Below are positions 15,584 to 23,623 of a stretch of 64,000 nucleotides of DNA, in pieces. The position numbers and the translations under genes were made by a program. The number at the start of each line of letters is the position of its first letter. Position 1 is the first letter of the stretch. The stretch lies in contig NZ_CP098755.1 of assembly GCF_023746555.1 (NCBI RefSeq), forward strand, positions 3,297,001-3,361,000, in the 5' to 3' direction. The notes beneath the pieces are model-generated. The model was not told the origin of the DNA and searched no databases. It was given only the letters and a program-made list of their open reading frames with translations. This DNA comes from Brevibacillus ruminantium. Its GTDB lineage: Bacteria; Bacillota; Bacilli; Brevibacillales; Brevibacillaceae.

Positions 15584-17473
15584 TCAGGCCTGGACGGATG
15601 CTTGCAGCAAGCTGCTCTTTTGTCTTGCGTAGTGGATCAGCTCTACACTCATCGCGTAATAGTTGAACGGTGTGATCAGATAGATGCCGTTAAAGACGGG
15701 GATAGCCACGTCTAGCAGCTCTTTTGCCATCTTGATCCCTTCCTGTCTGGCCGCCTCTCCTTGCACCTTGCGCATACGCTCCAGCGCTTCCTCCGAAAGC
15801 TTGATTCCCGGCACTTCGTTGTGCAGGAACTCGGCATTCCGCTGGCTTGTCAACGGCATGATGCCGATAAAGACAGGGATATTGATGTGCTTCGTCGATT
15901 CGTACACAAGCCGAATCGATTCGGCGTCATAGACAGGCTGCGTCATGATAAAATCAGCGCCAGCCTCCACCTTTTTCTCCAATCGCTTGATCGCCGCATC
16001 GATCTGGCGAACATTCGGATTAAAGGCAGCTCCAACAATAAACTGCGCCTTTTGCTTCAATGGGCGTCCCGAGAATGAAATGCCTTCATTCAGTTGCTTC
16101 ACCATGCGGATCAGGTCAAATGAAGTGACATCAAAGACAGAACTGGCCCCAGGCAAGTCCCCAAATCGCGAAGGGTCCCCCGTGACTACCAGCACCTGAT
16201 CGATCCCCAACGCATGCAAGCCCATCAAATGGGACTGCTGGCCAATCAGGTTGCGATCCCGACAGGCAATATGAATCAGCGGGTCCATACCGTACTGCCC
16301 TTTCATGATCGCTCCCAGCGCCATATTGCTCATTCGTACATTGGCCAGGGAGTTGTCTGCCAGTGTAATGGCATCAGCTCCGGCATGATGCAGTTCACAA
16401 CAGCCATGGATGAATCCTTCTGTGTCCAGGTCTTTGGGTGGATCAAACTCGACGATAATCGTCGTCCCTGTCTTGACCCTCTCGACAATGCTCGGCTTCT
16501 GTCGCTCATGCACATGATAGGAAGACTGGGTGTGCCTCTCTTGAGCCGAACCTGTCGGATTTACCCTTGGGAGCGGCTCCAGTCCTTGCAGCGCCTGGGC
16601 GATCTCCCGCACATGCTCAGGTGTCGTTCCACAGCAACCGCCGATCAGCCGGATGCCCTGCTCACGCAAGCGGAGGGCGCTTTTTGCAAAATACTCTGGC
16701 GAGGATTTGTACGCGTACTCCCCGTCAGCCAGTCCAAGCCGCCCTGCATTGGGAAACGCCGACAAAATGGCACCCTCTGGCACTTGGGATTGTTCATAGG
16801 AGCGCAGGATTTCGGCCGGTCCCAAACGACAGTTTAACCCGATAATATCTGCCCCTGCTTCTTGGAGCTGGGAAAATGCCTCTGTCAAGGTAAAGCCGTC
16901 TCGCGTGCGGCCTACTTCCAAGGTCGCCAATTGGCAGATCAACGGCAAATCGGTCAAAGGCCGGATGATCTCGATGGCAAGCAGAAGCTCCTCTACGTCC
17001 AAAAAGGTTTCCAGAATCAGCCCGTCGACGCCGGCATGGAGCAGAGCGATCGCCTGTTCTTCAAACTGGTCTCGAAATTCGTCCAGCACTTTTTGCCTGA
17101 CTCGTCCTGCCAGGATTGACCCGATGCTTCCGACGACAAACGCGTCATCCTTTGCTGCCTCACGAGCGATCGCGACGGCCGCCCGGTTGATCCGCGTTAC
17201 TTTATGCTCCAGCCCGTAGCGGGAAAGCGCATCGCGATTTGCGCCGAACGTATTGGTTTCCAGCAAGCGCGCTCCGGCGTCGTAATACGCCTGATGCACG
17301 TCATGGACCAGACGGGGGCTGGAGAGACAGAGCTCCTCAAAGCTGACGCCCACCGGCACACCCATCCGGTAAAGCTGGGTGGCCATCGCCCCGTCCCCAA
17401 CCAGCAGATGATCCTGCAAAAAAGCGCGCAACTCTTTCGTTTTGACTGACAAATCCATCCCTTCTCTCTTCAT
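15584..17473 (-). CDS. yitJ: Bifunctional homocysteine S-methyltransferase / methylenetetrahydrofolate reductase
   Basis: A 629-residue fusion. The N-terminal half (about 10-300) is a homocysteine S-methyltransferase with GDGAMATQLY, GLNCRLGP and the zinc-ligand IGGCCGTTP. The C-terminal half (about 335-615) is an MTHFR TIM barrel with VEFDPPKDLD and MTQPVYDAE. It supplies 5-methyl-THF and may also methylate homocysteine. It starts nine bases after the metH stop, so the two form an operon under the SAM riboswitch. The first ATG (17473) has a weak ribosome site; a second ATG at 17458 is possible. In B. subtilis yitJ is itself an S-box gene. Confidence 0.93.
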   Translation of the reverse strand: MKREGMDLSVKTKELRAFLQDHLLVGDGAMATQLYRMGVPVGVSFEELCLSSPRLVHDVHQAYYDAGARLLETNTFGANRDALSRYGLEHKVTRINRAAVAIAREAAKDDAFVVGSIGSILAGRVRQKVLDEFRDQFEEQAIALLHAGVDGLILETFLDVEELLLAIEIIRPLTDLPLICQLATLEVGRTRDGFTLTEAFSQLQEAGADIIGLNCRLGPAEILRSYEQSQVPEGAILSAFPNAGRLGLADGEYAYKSSPEYFAKSALRLREQGIRLIGGCCGTTPEHVREIAQALQGLEPLPRVNPTGSAQERHTQSSYHVHERQKPSIVERVKTGTTIIVEFDPPKDLDTEGFIHGCCELHHAGADAITLADNSLANVRMSNMALGAIMKGQYGMDPLIHIACRDRNLIGQQSHLMGLHALGIDQVLVVTGDPSRFGDLPGASSVFDVTSFDLIRMVKQLNEGISFSGRPLKQKAQFIVGAAFNPNVRQIDAAIKRLEKKVEAGADFIMTQPVYDAESIRLVYESTKHINIPVFIGIMPLTSQRNAEFLHNEVPGIKLSEEALERMRKVQGEAARQEGIKMAKELLDVAIPVFNGIYLITPFNYYAMSVELIHYARQKSSLLQASVQA

Positions 17474-17482
17474 CGCTATTGC

Positions 17483-20400
17483 CTACATATCAAAAACGGA
17501 AGGTCCGGCGTTGAAATAACGTGCCTCCGGATGGGCGAAAACCATGGCCGTTACGGACGCTTCCGGTTCCATCATGAAGCCTTCCGTCAAATGAATGCCG
17601 ATGTCTTCCGGCTTCAACAACCGGAATAACTGTCCCTGATCCTCCAAACTCGGGCATGCCGGGTAGCCAAAGGAAACACGAATGCCTTGATATCTGGCTC
17701 CAAACCTTTCCAGCATGGTCATTTCGGCTGGGTCCGGGAAGCCCCAGCTATCCCGCATTACGTGGTGGACACGCTCGGCAAACGCCTCTGCCAGCTCCAG
17801 GGCCAGCGCCTGCAAGACGTGAGAGCGGAGATAATCACCCTGAAGCTTCAAACGCTCGGACTGTTCGCGAATTCCGCTGCCTGCGGTGACGGCCAGAAAG
17901 CCGACGTAATCCATTTCACCGCTATCGACAGGGCGAAGAAAGTCAGACAAGCAGAGATGCGGCTCTTCCGGCTGGCGCGGAAATTGAAATCGCTCCAGGA
18001 CGCGCGCATGATCACGCGGATCGTAGATCAGAATCTCGTCTCCGCTCGCTTGTGCCGGGAAGAATTGATAGATCCCATTTGCCGTGATCGAACCTTGCTG
18101 AACGGCTGCTGCCAGCAGCTCCTGCACCAGATCGTGCAGCTCCGTTACTTTTTCGTCTCCATTTTCCAACAGCTTTTCGACATTGCCGCGCACACCCAGA
18201 TGCTTTCCGAGCAGCATCCGCAGGTTCAGATAGGGCTGTAGATGGCTGAGCGGGTAATTGCGCAAGACGTGACGCTCGCAATCAGGCGGCAGATGAATCG
18301 GTACCGTACGGCTTACCGCCGAACGCTTGGGTTTTGTAGACTTCTCCGCTTCCTGAACGGGCTGGGCAGTAGCAGCTACATCCACTGCCTGCTGCTGCTC
18401 AGCGATCAGTTGCTCTCGCTCTTCAGGATTTTGCAGGCGGTTAAACAGGTCCAGGCCGTCCATTGCATCCTTGGCATACAGGACGATCCCTTTGTACTCA
18501 GGAGCGATCCGGTTCGAGGTAAATTTACGCGTCAGCGCTGCGCCCCCCACCATCAGCGGTACATCAATCCCCGCCTCGCGCAAGTCCTGTGCTGTAATCA
18601 CCATCTGCTGGGCGGATTTGACCAACAAGCCAGAGAGTCCGATTGCATCCGGCTTCTCTTCCCTGCAAGCCGCAATCAACTGCTCGGGCGGTACCTTGAT
18701 CCCCAAATTGACGACTTCGTAGCCATTGTTTGAGAGAATGATCTCCACCAGGTTTTTCCCGATATCATGAACATCGCCTTTTACCGTGGCAAGCAGGATT
18801 TTCCCTTTTGCCGCCGATTCCGATTTTTCCATGAACGGCTCCAGGAACGAAACGGACGCTTTCATGACTTCCGCACTCTGCAGCACTTCCGCTACGATCA
18901 GCTGGTTGGTGTTAAACAGGCGGCCTACTTCTTCCATTCCTGTCATCAGCGGGCCGTTGATGATCTCCAGCGGAGCGTATTTATCCAAGGCCAGCTTGAG
19001 GTCGTCGACCAGTCCGTCTTTGGAGCCTTCCACCACATACCGTGCCAGTCTCTCTTCCAGCGGCAGAGACGCTACCTCCACGCCCGTTTCCTTTTTCTTC
19101 TGGCGGTAAAATTCGGTAAAGGCCGCCAGCGTTTCGTCAGTGGTATCAAACAGCAGTGCCTCGGCCAGCTTTTTCTCTTCGTCGGGAATCGAAGCGTAGC
19201 GTTCCAGCTTTTCTGTGTTCACGATGGCGTAGTCCAGACCCGCCAGCGTGGTGTGATAGATGAAGACCGCGTTGAGCACTTCACGTCCCGCTGCCGGAAG
19301 TCCAAAGGAAACGTTGCTGACCCCGAGAATGATCTTGCACTCCGGCATCGCTTCTTTGATCAAGCGAATCCCTTCGACTGTAGCCTTGGCTGAGCCAATG
19401 TACTGCTCATCGCCTGTCCCGACCGGGAAGACAAGCGGGTCAAAAATGATATCCCGCGGATTGACGCCAAACTGGTTGACCAGCAAATCATAGGAGCGCT
19501 CAGCCACTTCCAGCTTCCGTTCCGCCGTCACGGCCATGCCTGTCTCATCAATGGTACCCACAACAACAGCCGCACCGTATTGATGGATCAGGGGCACGAC
19601 TTGCTCAAAGCGCTCCAGCCCATCCTCCAGGTTGATCGAGTTGAGAATCGCTTTTCCCTGTGAATATTTCAGTCCCAGCTCCATGACACGGGCATCCGTG
19701 GAGTCGATCATCAACGGAGCTTTCACTTTTTTCACAATATATTGAAGAAACTTTTCCATGTCGGCGTACTCATCGCGATCCGGGTCAGCCAGACAGATAT
19801 CGATTACATGCGCTCCCCGCTTTACCTGGGCGCGTGCAATGTCCGAAGCTTCTTCGTAATGGCCGCCGGCGATCATCTCACGGAATTTTCGCGAACCAAT
19901 GACATTGGTACGCTCCCCGACGAGCAGCGGACGATTGTCCTGTTCCACATAGACGACATCGATACCCGATACGGCGCTGAAAGCCTGCTCGTGCTTTTGA
20001 CGCGGCTTTACGCCGCTAAGCGCCTCCGCCATGGCCCTGATATGATCAGGAGTCGTCCCGCAACAGCCTCCGGCGACATTTAGCCAGCCTTGCTCGGCAA
20101 AAGCCTTGATCTTCGCTGCCAATCCTTGCGGGGTCTCATGATAGTGGCCGTTTTCATCCGGAAGCCCTGCATTTGGGTAACAGCTCACGCCGCACTCAGC
20201 CATGCCAGAAAGCGTTCGGATATGATCGCGCATGAACTCCGGGCCAGTCGCGCAGTTAAGACCGATTGTGACCGGCTTCAGATGCTCCAGAGAGACGTAA
20301 AACGCCTCGATGTTTTGGCCAGCCAGCGTCGTTCCCATCGGCTCAATGGTACCGGAGAGCATCACAGGCACCTCCGTGCCGAGCTCGTCAAACGCTTTGC

Positions 20401-20929
20401 GAATCCCGATCCCGCCTGCTTTTACATTCAAGGTATCCTGGGAGGTTTCCAGAAGCAGCACATCTACTTCCCCGAGCAGCAGTCCCTTTGCCTGACGATA
20501 GTACGATTCCACCAGCTCATCGAAGGTGACGCCGCCTGTCAAGGAAAGTGTCTTGGTCGTTGGCCCCATCGCACCTGCTACAAAACGTGGCCACTCCGGC
20601 GTGGAAAAAGCATCCACTGCCTCGCGCGCAAGCCTGGCTGCAGCTATGTTGATTTCCAGATCTTTGTCCGCTACATCGTACTCGGCCAAGACTACGGATG
20701 TGGCGCCAAATGTATTTGTCTCGACGATATCGGCTCCCGCCTCAAGATACTTTTCATGGATGGAGCGGATGACATCGGGACGCGTCAGGTTCAACAGTTC
20801 ATTACAGCCATCGTACTCGTCGCCTCCAAAATCCTCCGGGGTCAGCTCAGCTTGCTGCAGCATGGTCCCCATGGCGCCGTCCAGTATCAGAATTTTCCGG
20901 TAAAGTTGTTCACGAAAATTGGGTTTCAT
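17483..20929 (-). CDS. metH: Cobalamin-dependent methionine synthase
   Basis: About 1148 residues, close to full-length MetH. The domains are: homocysteine-binding barrel (about 5-315; GLNCATGP and VAGGCCGTTPDHI for zinc); pterin-binding barrel (about 340-610; LLVGERTNVIGSRKF); cap plus B12-binding domain (about 630-870; base-off DVHDIGKNL); and AdoMet-dependent reactivation domain (about 910-1148; RVSFGYPACPSLEDQ). It transfers the methyl group of 5-methyl-THF to homocysteine. The ATG at 20929 follows AAAAGGAG; an upstream start at 20953 lacks a site. It is preceded by an S-box riboswitch and followed by yitJ. Confidence 0.96.
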   Translation of the reverse strand: MKPNFREQLYRKILILDGAMGTMLQQAELTPEDFGGDEYDGCNELLNLTRPDVIRSIHEKYLEAGADIVETNTFGATSVVLAEYDVADKDLEINIAAARLAREAVDAFSTPEWPRFVAGAMGPTTKTLSLTGGVTFDELVESYYRQAKGLLLGEVDVLLLETSQDTLNVKAGGIGIRKAFDELGTEVPVMLSGTIEPMGTTLAGQNIEAFYVSLEHLKPVTIGLNCATGPEFMRDHIRTLSGMAECGVSCYPNAGLPDENGHYHETPQGLAAKIKAFAEQGWLNVAGGCCGTTPDHIRAMAEALSGVKPRQKHEQAFSAVSGIDVVYVEQDNRPLLVGERTNVIGSRKFREMIAGGHYEEASDIARAQVKRGAHVIDICLADPDRDEYADMEKFLQYIVKKVKAPLMIDSTDARVMELGLKYSQGKAILNSINLEDGLERFEQVVPLIHQYGAAVVVGTIDETGMAVTAERKLEVAERSYDLLVNQFGVNPRDIIFDPLVFPVGTGDEQYIGSAKATVEGIRLIKEAMPECKIILGVSNVSFGLPAAGREVLNAVFIYHTTLAGLDYAIVNTEKLERYASIPDEEKKLAEALLFDTTDETLAAFTEFYRQKKKETGVEVASLPLEERLARYVVEGSKDGLVDDLKLALDKYAPLEIINGPLMTGMEEVGRLFNTNQLIVAEVLQSAEVMKASVSFLEPFMEKSESAAKGKILLATVKGDVHDIGKNLVEIILSNNGYEVVNLGIKVPPEQLIAACREEKPDAIGLSGLLVKSAQQMVITAQDLREAGIDVPLMVGGAALTRKFTSNRIAPEYKGIVLYAKDAMDGLDLFNRLQNPEEREQLIAEQQQAVDVAATAQPVQEAEKSTKPKRSAVSRTVPIHLPPDCERHVLRNYPLSHLQPYLNLRMLLGKHLGVRGNVEKLLENGDEKVTELHDLVQELLAAAVQQGSITANGIYQFFPAQASGDEILIYDPRDHARVLERFQFPRQPEEPHLCLSDFLRPVDSGEMDYVGFLAVTAGSGIREQSERLKLQGDYLRSHVLQALALELAEAFAERVHHVMRDSWGFPDPAEMTMLERFGARYQGIRVSFGYPACPSLEDQGQLFRLLKPEDIGIHLTEGFMMEPEASVTAMVFAHPEARYFNAGPSVFDM

Positions 20930-20969
20930 GGCAAACTCCTTTTCTGCAAGCAACGGATCTCAGAACAAC

Positions 20970-20998
20970 AAAAAACCTCTCCTGTGTGCAGAAGAGGA
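20970..20998 (-). terminator. Riboswitch-controlled intrinsic terminator before metH
   Basis: Minus-strand CCTCTTCTG...CAGGAGAGG followed by TTTTTT, between the SAM aptamer and metH. The 5' side of this stem resembles the aptamer's own closing strand, as expected for an expression platform. Confidence 0.8.
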
Positions 20999-21028
20999 TT
21001 TGTCGGCGAAAAATGACACCATGACGCA

Positions 21029-21132
21029 TCCTCTTATCTTTCAAAGCACACGGCTTTGCTGGAATTGGCACCTGAAAAATTCGGTTGCCGAGGCTTCATA
21101 GGGCCAGTCCCTCTGCCTCTCTGGATAAGAGA
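21029..21132 (-). ncRNA. SAM-I (S-box) riboswitch
   Basis: On the minus strand the conserved S-box parts appear in order: the closing stem CTCTTATCCAGAGAGG, AGAGGGACTGGCCC, TATGAAGCCTCGGCAACC, GGTGCCAATTCCAGCA, and the return strand AGATAAGAGGA. SAM binding stabilises the aptamer and lets the downstream terminator form, so metH-yitJ is off when SAM is abundant (established for the class). Confidence 0.95.
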
Positions 21133-21181
21133 TGTCGCTTTGCTATTCGATTCATTCCAGTTATTGCAAGGTTTGAAAGTT

Positions 21182-21210
21182 ATCTTAACACCCCCCTTCC
21201 CTTTCGTCAA
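21182..21210 (-). promoter_or_regulatory. Promoter of the metH-yitJ operon
   Basis: Minus strand TTGACG (21210-21205), 17 bases, TAAGAT (21187-21182), about 50 bases before the riboswitch aptamer. Confidence 0.7.
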
Positions 21211-21332
21211 TGCTGAAATTTGTCTGAAACTCTTGACAGCAGCGCCCATATTTGTTTCATCTAGTCATTCGCCCACACTCTTCTCCGCTCTTGTGTATAG
21301 ACTAAAGCATATCGGAAAGGAGGAAAACAAAC

Positions 21333-21437
21333 ATGAGTACATCTTTTTGCGGAAGCGGCTTTTTCGGCGAGAGCTTTGCCTTGGTGCTCGTCCTGTTTAT
21401 CCTGCTGGTCATCGTCGGGTGCAGCTGCGATAATTAA
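21333..21437 (+). CDS. YjcZ-family small hydrophobic sporulation-type protein
   Basis: A 34-residue protein made of a short Gly/Ser/Cys-rich N terminus and one hydrophobic helix (ALVLVLFILLVIVG) ending in CSCDN. This is the pattern of YjcZ-like proteins, many copies of which occur in Bacillaceae and are linked to sporulation. An AAAGGAGG site precedes the ATG and a strong terminator follows. The three cysteines are unusual for the family. Confidence 0.75.
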   Translation: MSTSFCGSGFFGESFALVLVLFILLVIVGCSCDN

Positions 21438-21450
21438 GGAGCCTACCTAC

Positions 21451-21484
21451 GAAAGAAGCCTGGCTTACGCCGGGCTTCTTTTTT
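21451..21484 (+). terminator. Terminator of the YjcZ-like gene
   Basis: GAAGCCTGGC-TTAC-GCCGGGCTTC followed by a run of T. Confidence 0.8.
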
Positions 21485-21654
21485 CAATTGCATTTATTCT
21501 TGTGTTCATTTAGCATATTCTGGAGGGTGAGTATGTACTCGTCCAGGGTTTGGCTTAAATCTACCACAGCCTCATTGGTCAGGCTTCCTGTTTCCCGAAC
21601 CCTGTTTGCCAATTCCCTTCTCATTTTCTCTGTAATCTCTACCAACTCATCCAT
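21484..21654 (-). CDS. Spo0E-like sporulation phosphatase
   Basis: A 56-residue helical-hairpin protein with the family signature SQTLDEYI at about residues 34-41 (SQxLD, the motif for dephosphorylating the aspartate of Spo0A~P). The preceding helix MDELVEITEKMRRELANRV and the basic C terminus fit Spo0E/YisI/YnzD-like proteins, which hold back entry into sporulation. The start ATG 21654 has an AGAAAGGG site. The frame is open further upstream to about 21800 but has no standard start there. It lies co-directionally downstream of the RRNPP receptor-peptide pair, and its upstream region carries an 18-base element shared with the receptor gene. Confidence 0.8.
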   Translation of the reverse strand: MDELVEITEKMRRELANRVRETGSLTNEAVVDLSQTLDEYILTLQNMLNEHKNKCN

Positions 21655-21819
21655 GCCCGTACCCTTTCTGATTCTCTGCTCCGTCTTTCCCTTTCTCGTC
21701 GGATGACTGGCCTCAGAGATTTTTTCTTTCGTGTGTCGGGGTATTCCTTTTCTTGAATGGGACGAAGGAACACCTTGAAGAGACTTGTATGGTGTAATCG
21801 ACCTTCCCCCCCTTTTTGT

Positions 21820-21837
21820 TTTTACATAACTTTACAT
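21820..21837 (-). promoter_or_regulatory. 18-base element shared with the RRNPP receptor promoter
   Basis: Minus strand ATGTAAAGTTATGTAAAA. The same element with one difference (T to G at position 12) lies at 23470-23487 upstream of the receptor gene, in the same orientation. It contains a direct repeat GTAAA with a 10-11 base period. Candidate binding site for the XRE domain of the receptor (inference). The rest of 21655-21950 holds only AT-rich sequence. Confidence 0.55.
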
Positions 21838-21910
21838 ATTTAACTATAACTCTCTATTCTGAATTTTAAACTTTGCGGATTTCAGAATAATAAAGTTTTG
21901 TAAACCAAAA

Positions 21911-21940
21911 TAAAAAAAGCACCTGATCAGGTGCTTTTTT
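21911..21940. terminator. Bidirectional terminator after the peptide gene
   Basis: Perfect palindrome AGCACCTGATCAGGTGCT flanked by A and T runs, ten bases past the stop codon of the signalling-peptide gene. Confidence 0.85.
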
Positions 21941-21950
21941 AAGCGCGCTC

Positions 21951-22076
21951 CTATTTTCCGACCCCGTGTTCAAAAGGCACGATTCCGGTGTTTTTATCTG
22001 TTCCTACCTGACCGTTCGAAACGCCGCTAAACAATACAAGAAGGAGAAACATGGACATGGCAAATTTTTTAAACAT
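21951..22076 (-). CDS. Candidate Phr-like signalling propeptide
   Basis: A 41-residue frame whose ATG overlaps the receptor stop by eight bases (ATGTTTAA), with GGAGG nine bases upstream inside the receptor gene: translational coupling. The N terminus is an export signal (MFKKFAMSMFLLLVLFSGVS, positive residues then a hydrophobic core). The rest is short and polar, ending IVPFEHGVGK. This is the Phr/NprX/AloP-type propeptide pattern: secretion, trimming, re-import by Opp/App, binding to the TPR receptor. The mature peptide is probably within the last 5-12 residues (inference). A terminator follows immediately. Confidence 0.75.
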   Translation of the reverse strand: MFKKFAMSMFLLLVLFSGVSNGQVGTDKNTGIVPFEHGVGK

Positions 22077-23436
22077 TTCTCAAAACCTCCATCATGTTTT
22101 TATATTGTTTTTTCTGCTTATCTGAGGCGTAATGTCTGTGCGTTTCAAAGAGAGTGACACATGAGATAATCTCCTGGTGATTGTTTGTAACTCTGGCCAA
22201 ACCCAAGCTTCTGAGGATATTGTCGACCCCGCTCGGATACTCTCCTTTGTGGATGAGGTAGATGGCCAGTTCATACCGAAACCGCAGATGACGGTCCATG
22301 TCAAGCGGATTCCGGTACTCGTCAAACTGGTGGATCTCGGAAGCAAACTGTTCCAATAGCGTCTCTACGGAAAAGCCGTGCTTGTTGGCCGAAGTCAGGA
22401 TGGTGACCAACCCCGACAATAGTTCGTCCGGATGTTCCTGAAGGAAGGTGACATATTCAGCCAAAACCTCGACACGTCCCATCAGGATGTCTAAGGCAAA
22501 AGAGTTCGCCACTGCGTATTCTTTAAACTTTTGAACCTCAGCTTGTCCGATTTCATCCAAACCTTCAAACCACCCAAGATCCGCGTAACCATTTACGTAT
22601 GTCTTCGCCTGTTCGTAGTGCCCCTGTTTCTGCAGTGCACTTGCTTTCAAAAGAAACCCTTGACCGAAATACACGACGAGATGCCTTTCTGTCTGTAATC
22701 CATCACCTCCTTTGTTACTTCTCTTTTTTCGCAGCAAATCCTGATAGATGGCGGTCGATAACTCCCTCAATTCATCTGAATATTTCTCAACCTCCTCCCA
22801 TTTATGGAGGGTAAAGCATATATTGGCTAACTGGAGCAATGCATCCAATTGATGTTGTTCGGGCAATCGCTTGCGATATGGGTCAAACCGGATCACTGCC
22901 TTCCAGTTTTCCTCCGAATTGGTTCCGATTAAGGCCAGGAACAGACGATACAGAGCCATCACGTAACGCTCAGAATGACTGTCCTTTTCCGTATCAATCA
23001 CATATTGAAAGAAGGGAGCAGATTCCTTTCGCATTCCGTTCTCAAACAAATGCTCCGCCACAGCGAGAAGAATGGTCACATTTTTGTGATTTTCCAGTAT
23101 TTTTGGGACAACCGACTCGATACAGTCCTGACGTCCGACCTCGGCACATCTGACCAGGTATGGCACCACACGTGGCCGTGACACTTTTCCCTGTGTAAAA
23201 CACTCTTCCTCGTACAATTCATAGAGCCATCCCGGACTTTTATTAAATACGGCGGCCATGGCATCAAGCTGACCGATCGTGATTGCACGGTGTGGATAAC
23301 GGTTCAGCATATCGCTGAGATTTCCAGGATTGATACCAGTCAATTCACCGAGCTTGCTCAGCGTATAGCCGCGCGCCTTGATTTGCTGTTCGATTTCCGA
23401 TCGCAGCGTTCGATGTATCGTATCTTGTATCCCCAC
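22069..23436 (-). CDS. RRNPP-type regulator: XRE HTH plus TPR-like helical repeats
   Basis: About 455 residues. The N terminus (about 8-70) is an XRE/Cro HTH: YTLSKLGELTGINPGNLSDM followed by AITIQDL-like sequence. Residues about 85-450 are all-helical repeats of TPR type (for example LLQLANICFTLHKWEEVEKY and ALQKQGHYEQAKTYV). This is the domain order of the peptide-binding regulators PlcR, PrgX, NprR, AimR and AloR. GTG 23436 lies seven bases after AAAGGAG, better than ATG 23442. The small exported-peptide gene overlaps its 3' end, the hallmark of a receptor-pheromone pair. A 7-11-7 inverted repeat just upstream suggests autoregulation. Confidence 0.8.
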   Translation of the reverse strand: MGIQDTIHRTLRSEIEQQIKARGYTLSKLGELTGINPGNLSDMLNRYPHRAITIGQLDAMAAVFNKSPGWLYELYEEECFTQGKVSRPRVVPYLVRCAEVGRQDCIESVVPKILENHKNVTILLAVAEHLFENGMRKESAPFFQYVIDTEKDSHSERYVMALYRLFLALIGTNSEENWKAVIRFDPYRKRLPEQHQLDALLQLANICFTLHKWEEVEKYSDELRELSTAIYQDLLRKKRSNKGGDGLQTERHLVVYFGQGFLLKASALQKQGHYEQAKTYVNGYADLGWFEGLDEIGQAEVQKFKEYAVANSFALDILMGRVEVLAEYVTFLQEHPDELLSGLVTILTSANKHGFSVETLLEQFASEIHQFDEYRNPLDMDRHLRFRYELAIYLIHKGEYPSGVDNILRSLGLARVTNNHQEIISCVTLFETHRHYASDKQKKQYKNMMEVLRNV

Positions 23437-23469
23437 TCGCATTCTCCTTTCTCTCTTAATTTACCATCA

Positions 23470-23497
23470 TTTTACCTAACTTTACATTTTTTAGGTA
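23470..23497 (-). promoter_or_regulatory. Candidate receptor operator upstream of the RRNPP gene
   Basis: 23470-23487 (minus ATGTAAAGTTAGGTAAAA) matches the Spo0E-like upstream element at 17 of 18 positions. It overlaps the inverted repeat TACCTAA (23473-23479) / TTAGGTA (23491-23497). It lies 34-61 bases before the GTG start, downstream of the predicted -10 box. Confidence 0.55.
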
Positions 23498-23539
23498 GTG
23501 GATTTTGTATTTTTTTAGCGAAATGACTAAAAATTTTGC

Positions 23540-23591
23540 TATTATTCTGCAAGGAGCCCGCATTGTCAACCTGAGCCCCTTTTGCTATGAT
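23540..23591. promoter_or_regulatory. Divergent promoters with superimposed -35 boxes
   Basis: Plus strand: TTGTCA (23563-23568), 17 bases, TATGAT (23586-23591), for the gene at 23624. Minus strand: TTGACA (23569-23564), 18 bases, ATAATA (23545-23540), for the RRNPP receptor. The -35 hexamers occupy the same bases, so only one polymerase can bind at a time. Confidence 0.6.
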
Positions 23592-23623
23592 GGGGGCGAA
23601 GTCAAACAAAGGAGCGAAACGCT

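Noticed and set aside
21029..21250. Open frames across the metH leader
   Set aside because: The interval is fully explained by the promoter, SAM aptamer and terminator.
21333..21437. YjcZ-like small peptide considered as the pheromone of the RRNPP system
   Set aside because: It is on the opposite strand, 1.6 kb away from the receptor start, and has a C-terminal hydrophobic helix rather than an N-terminal export signal.
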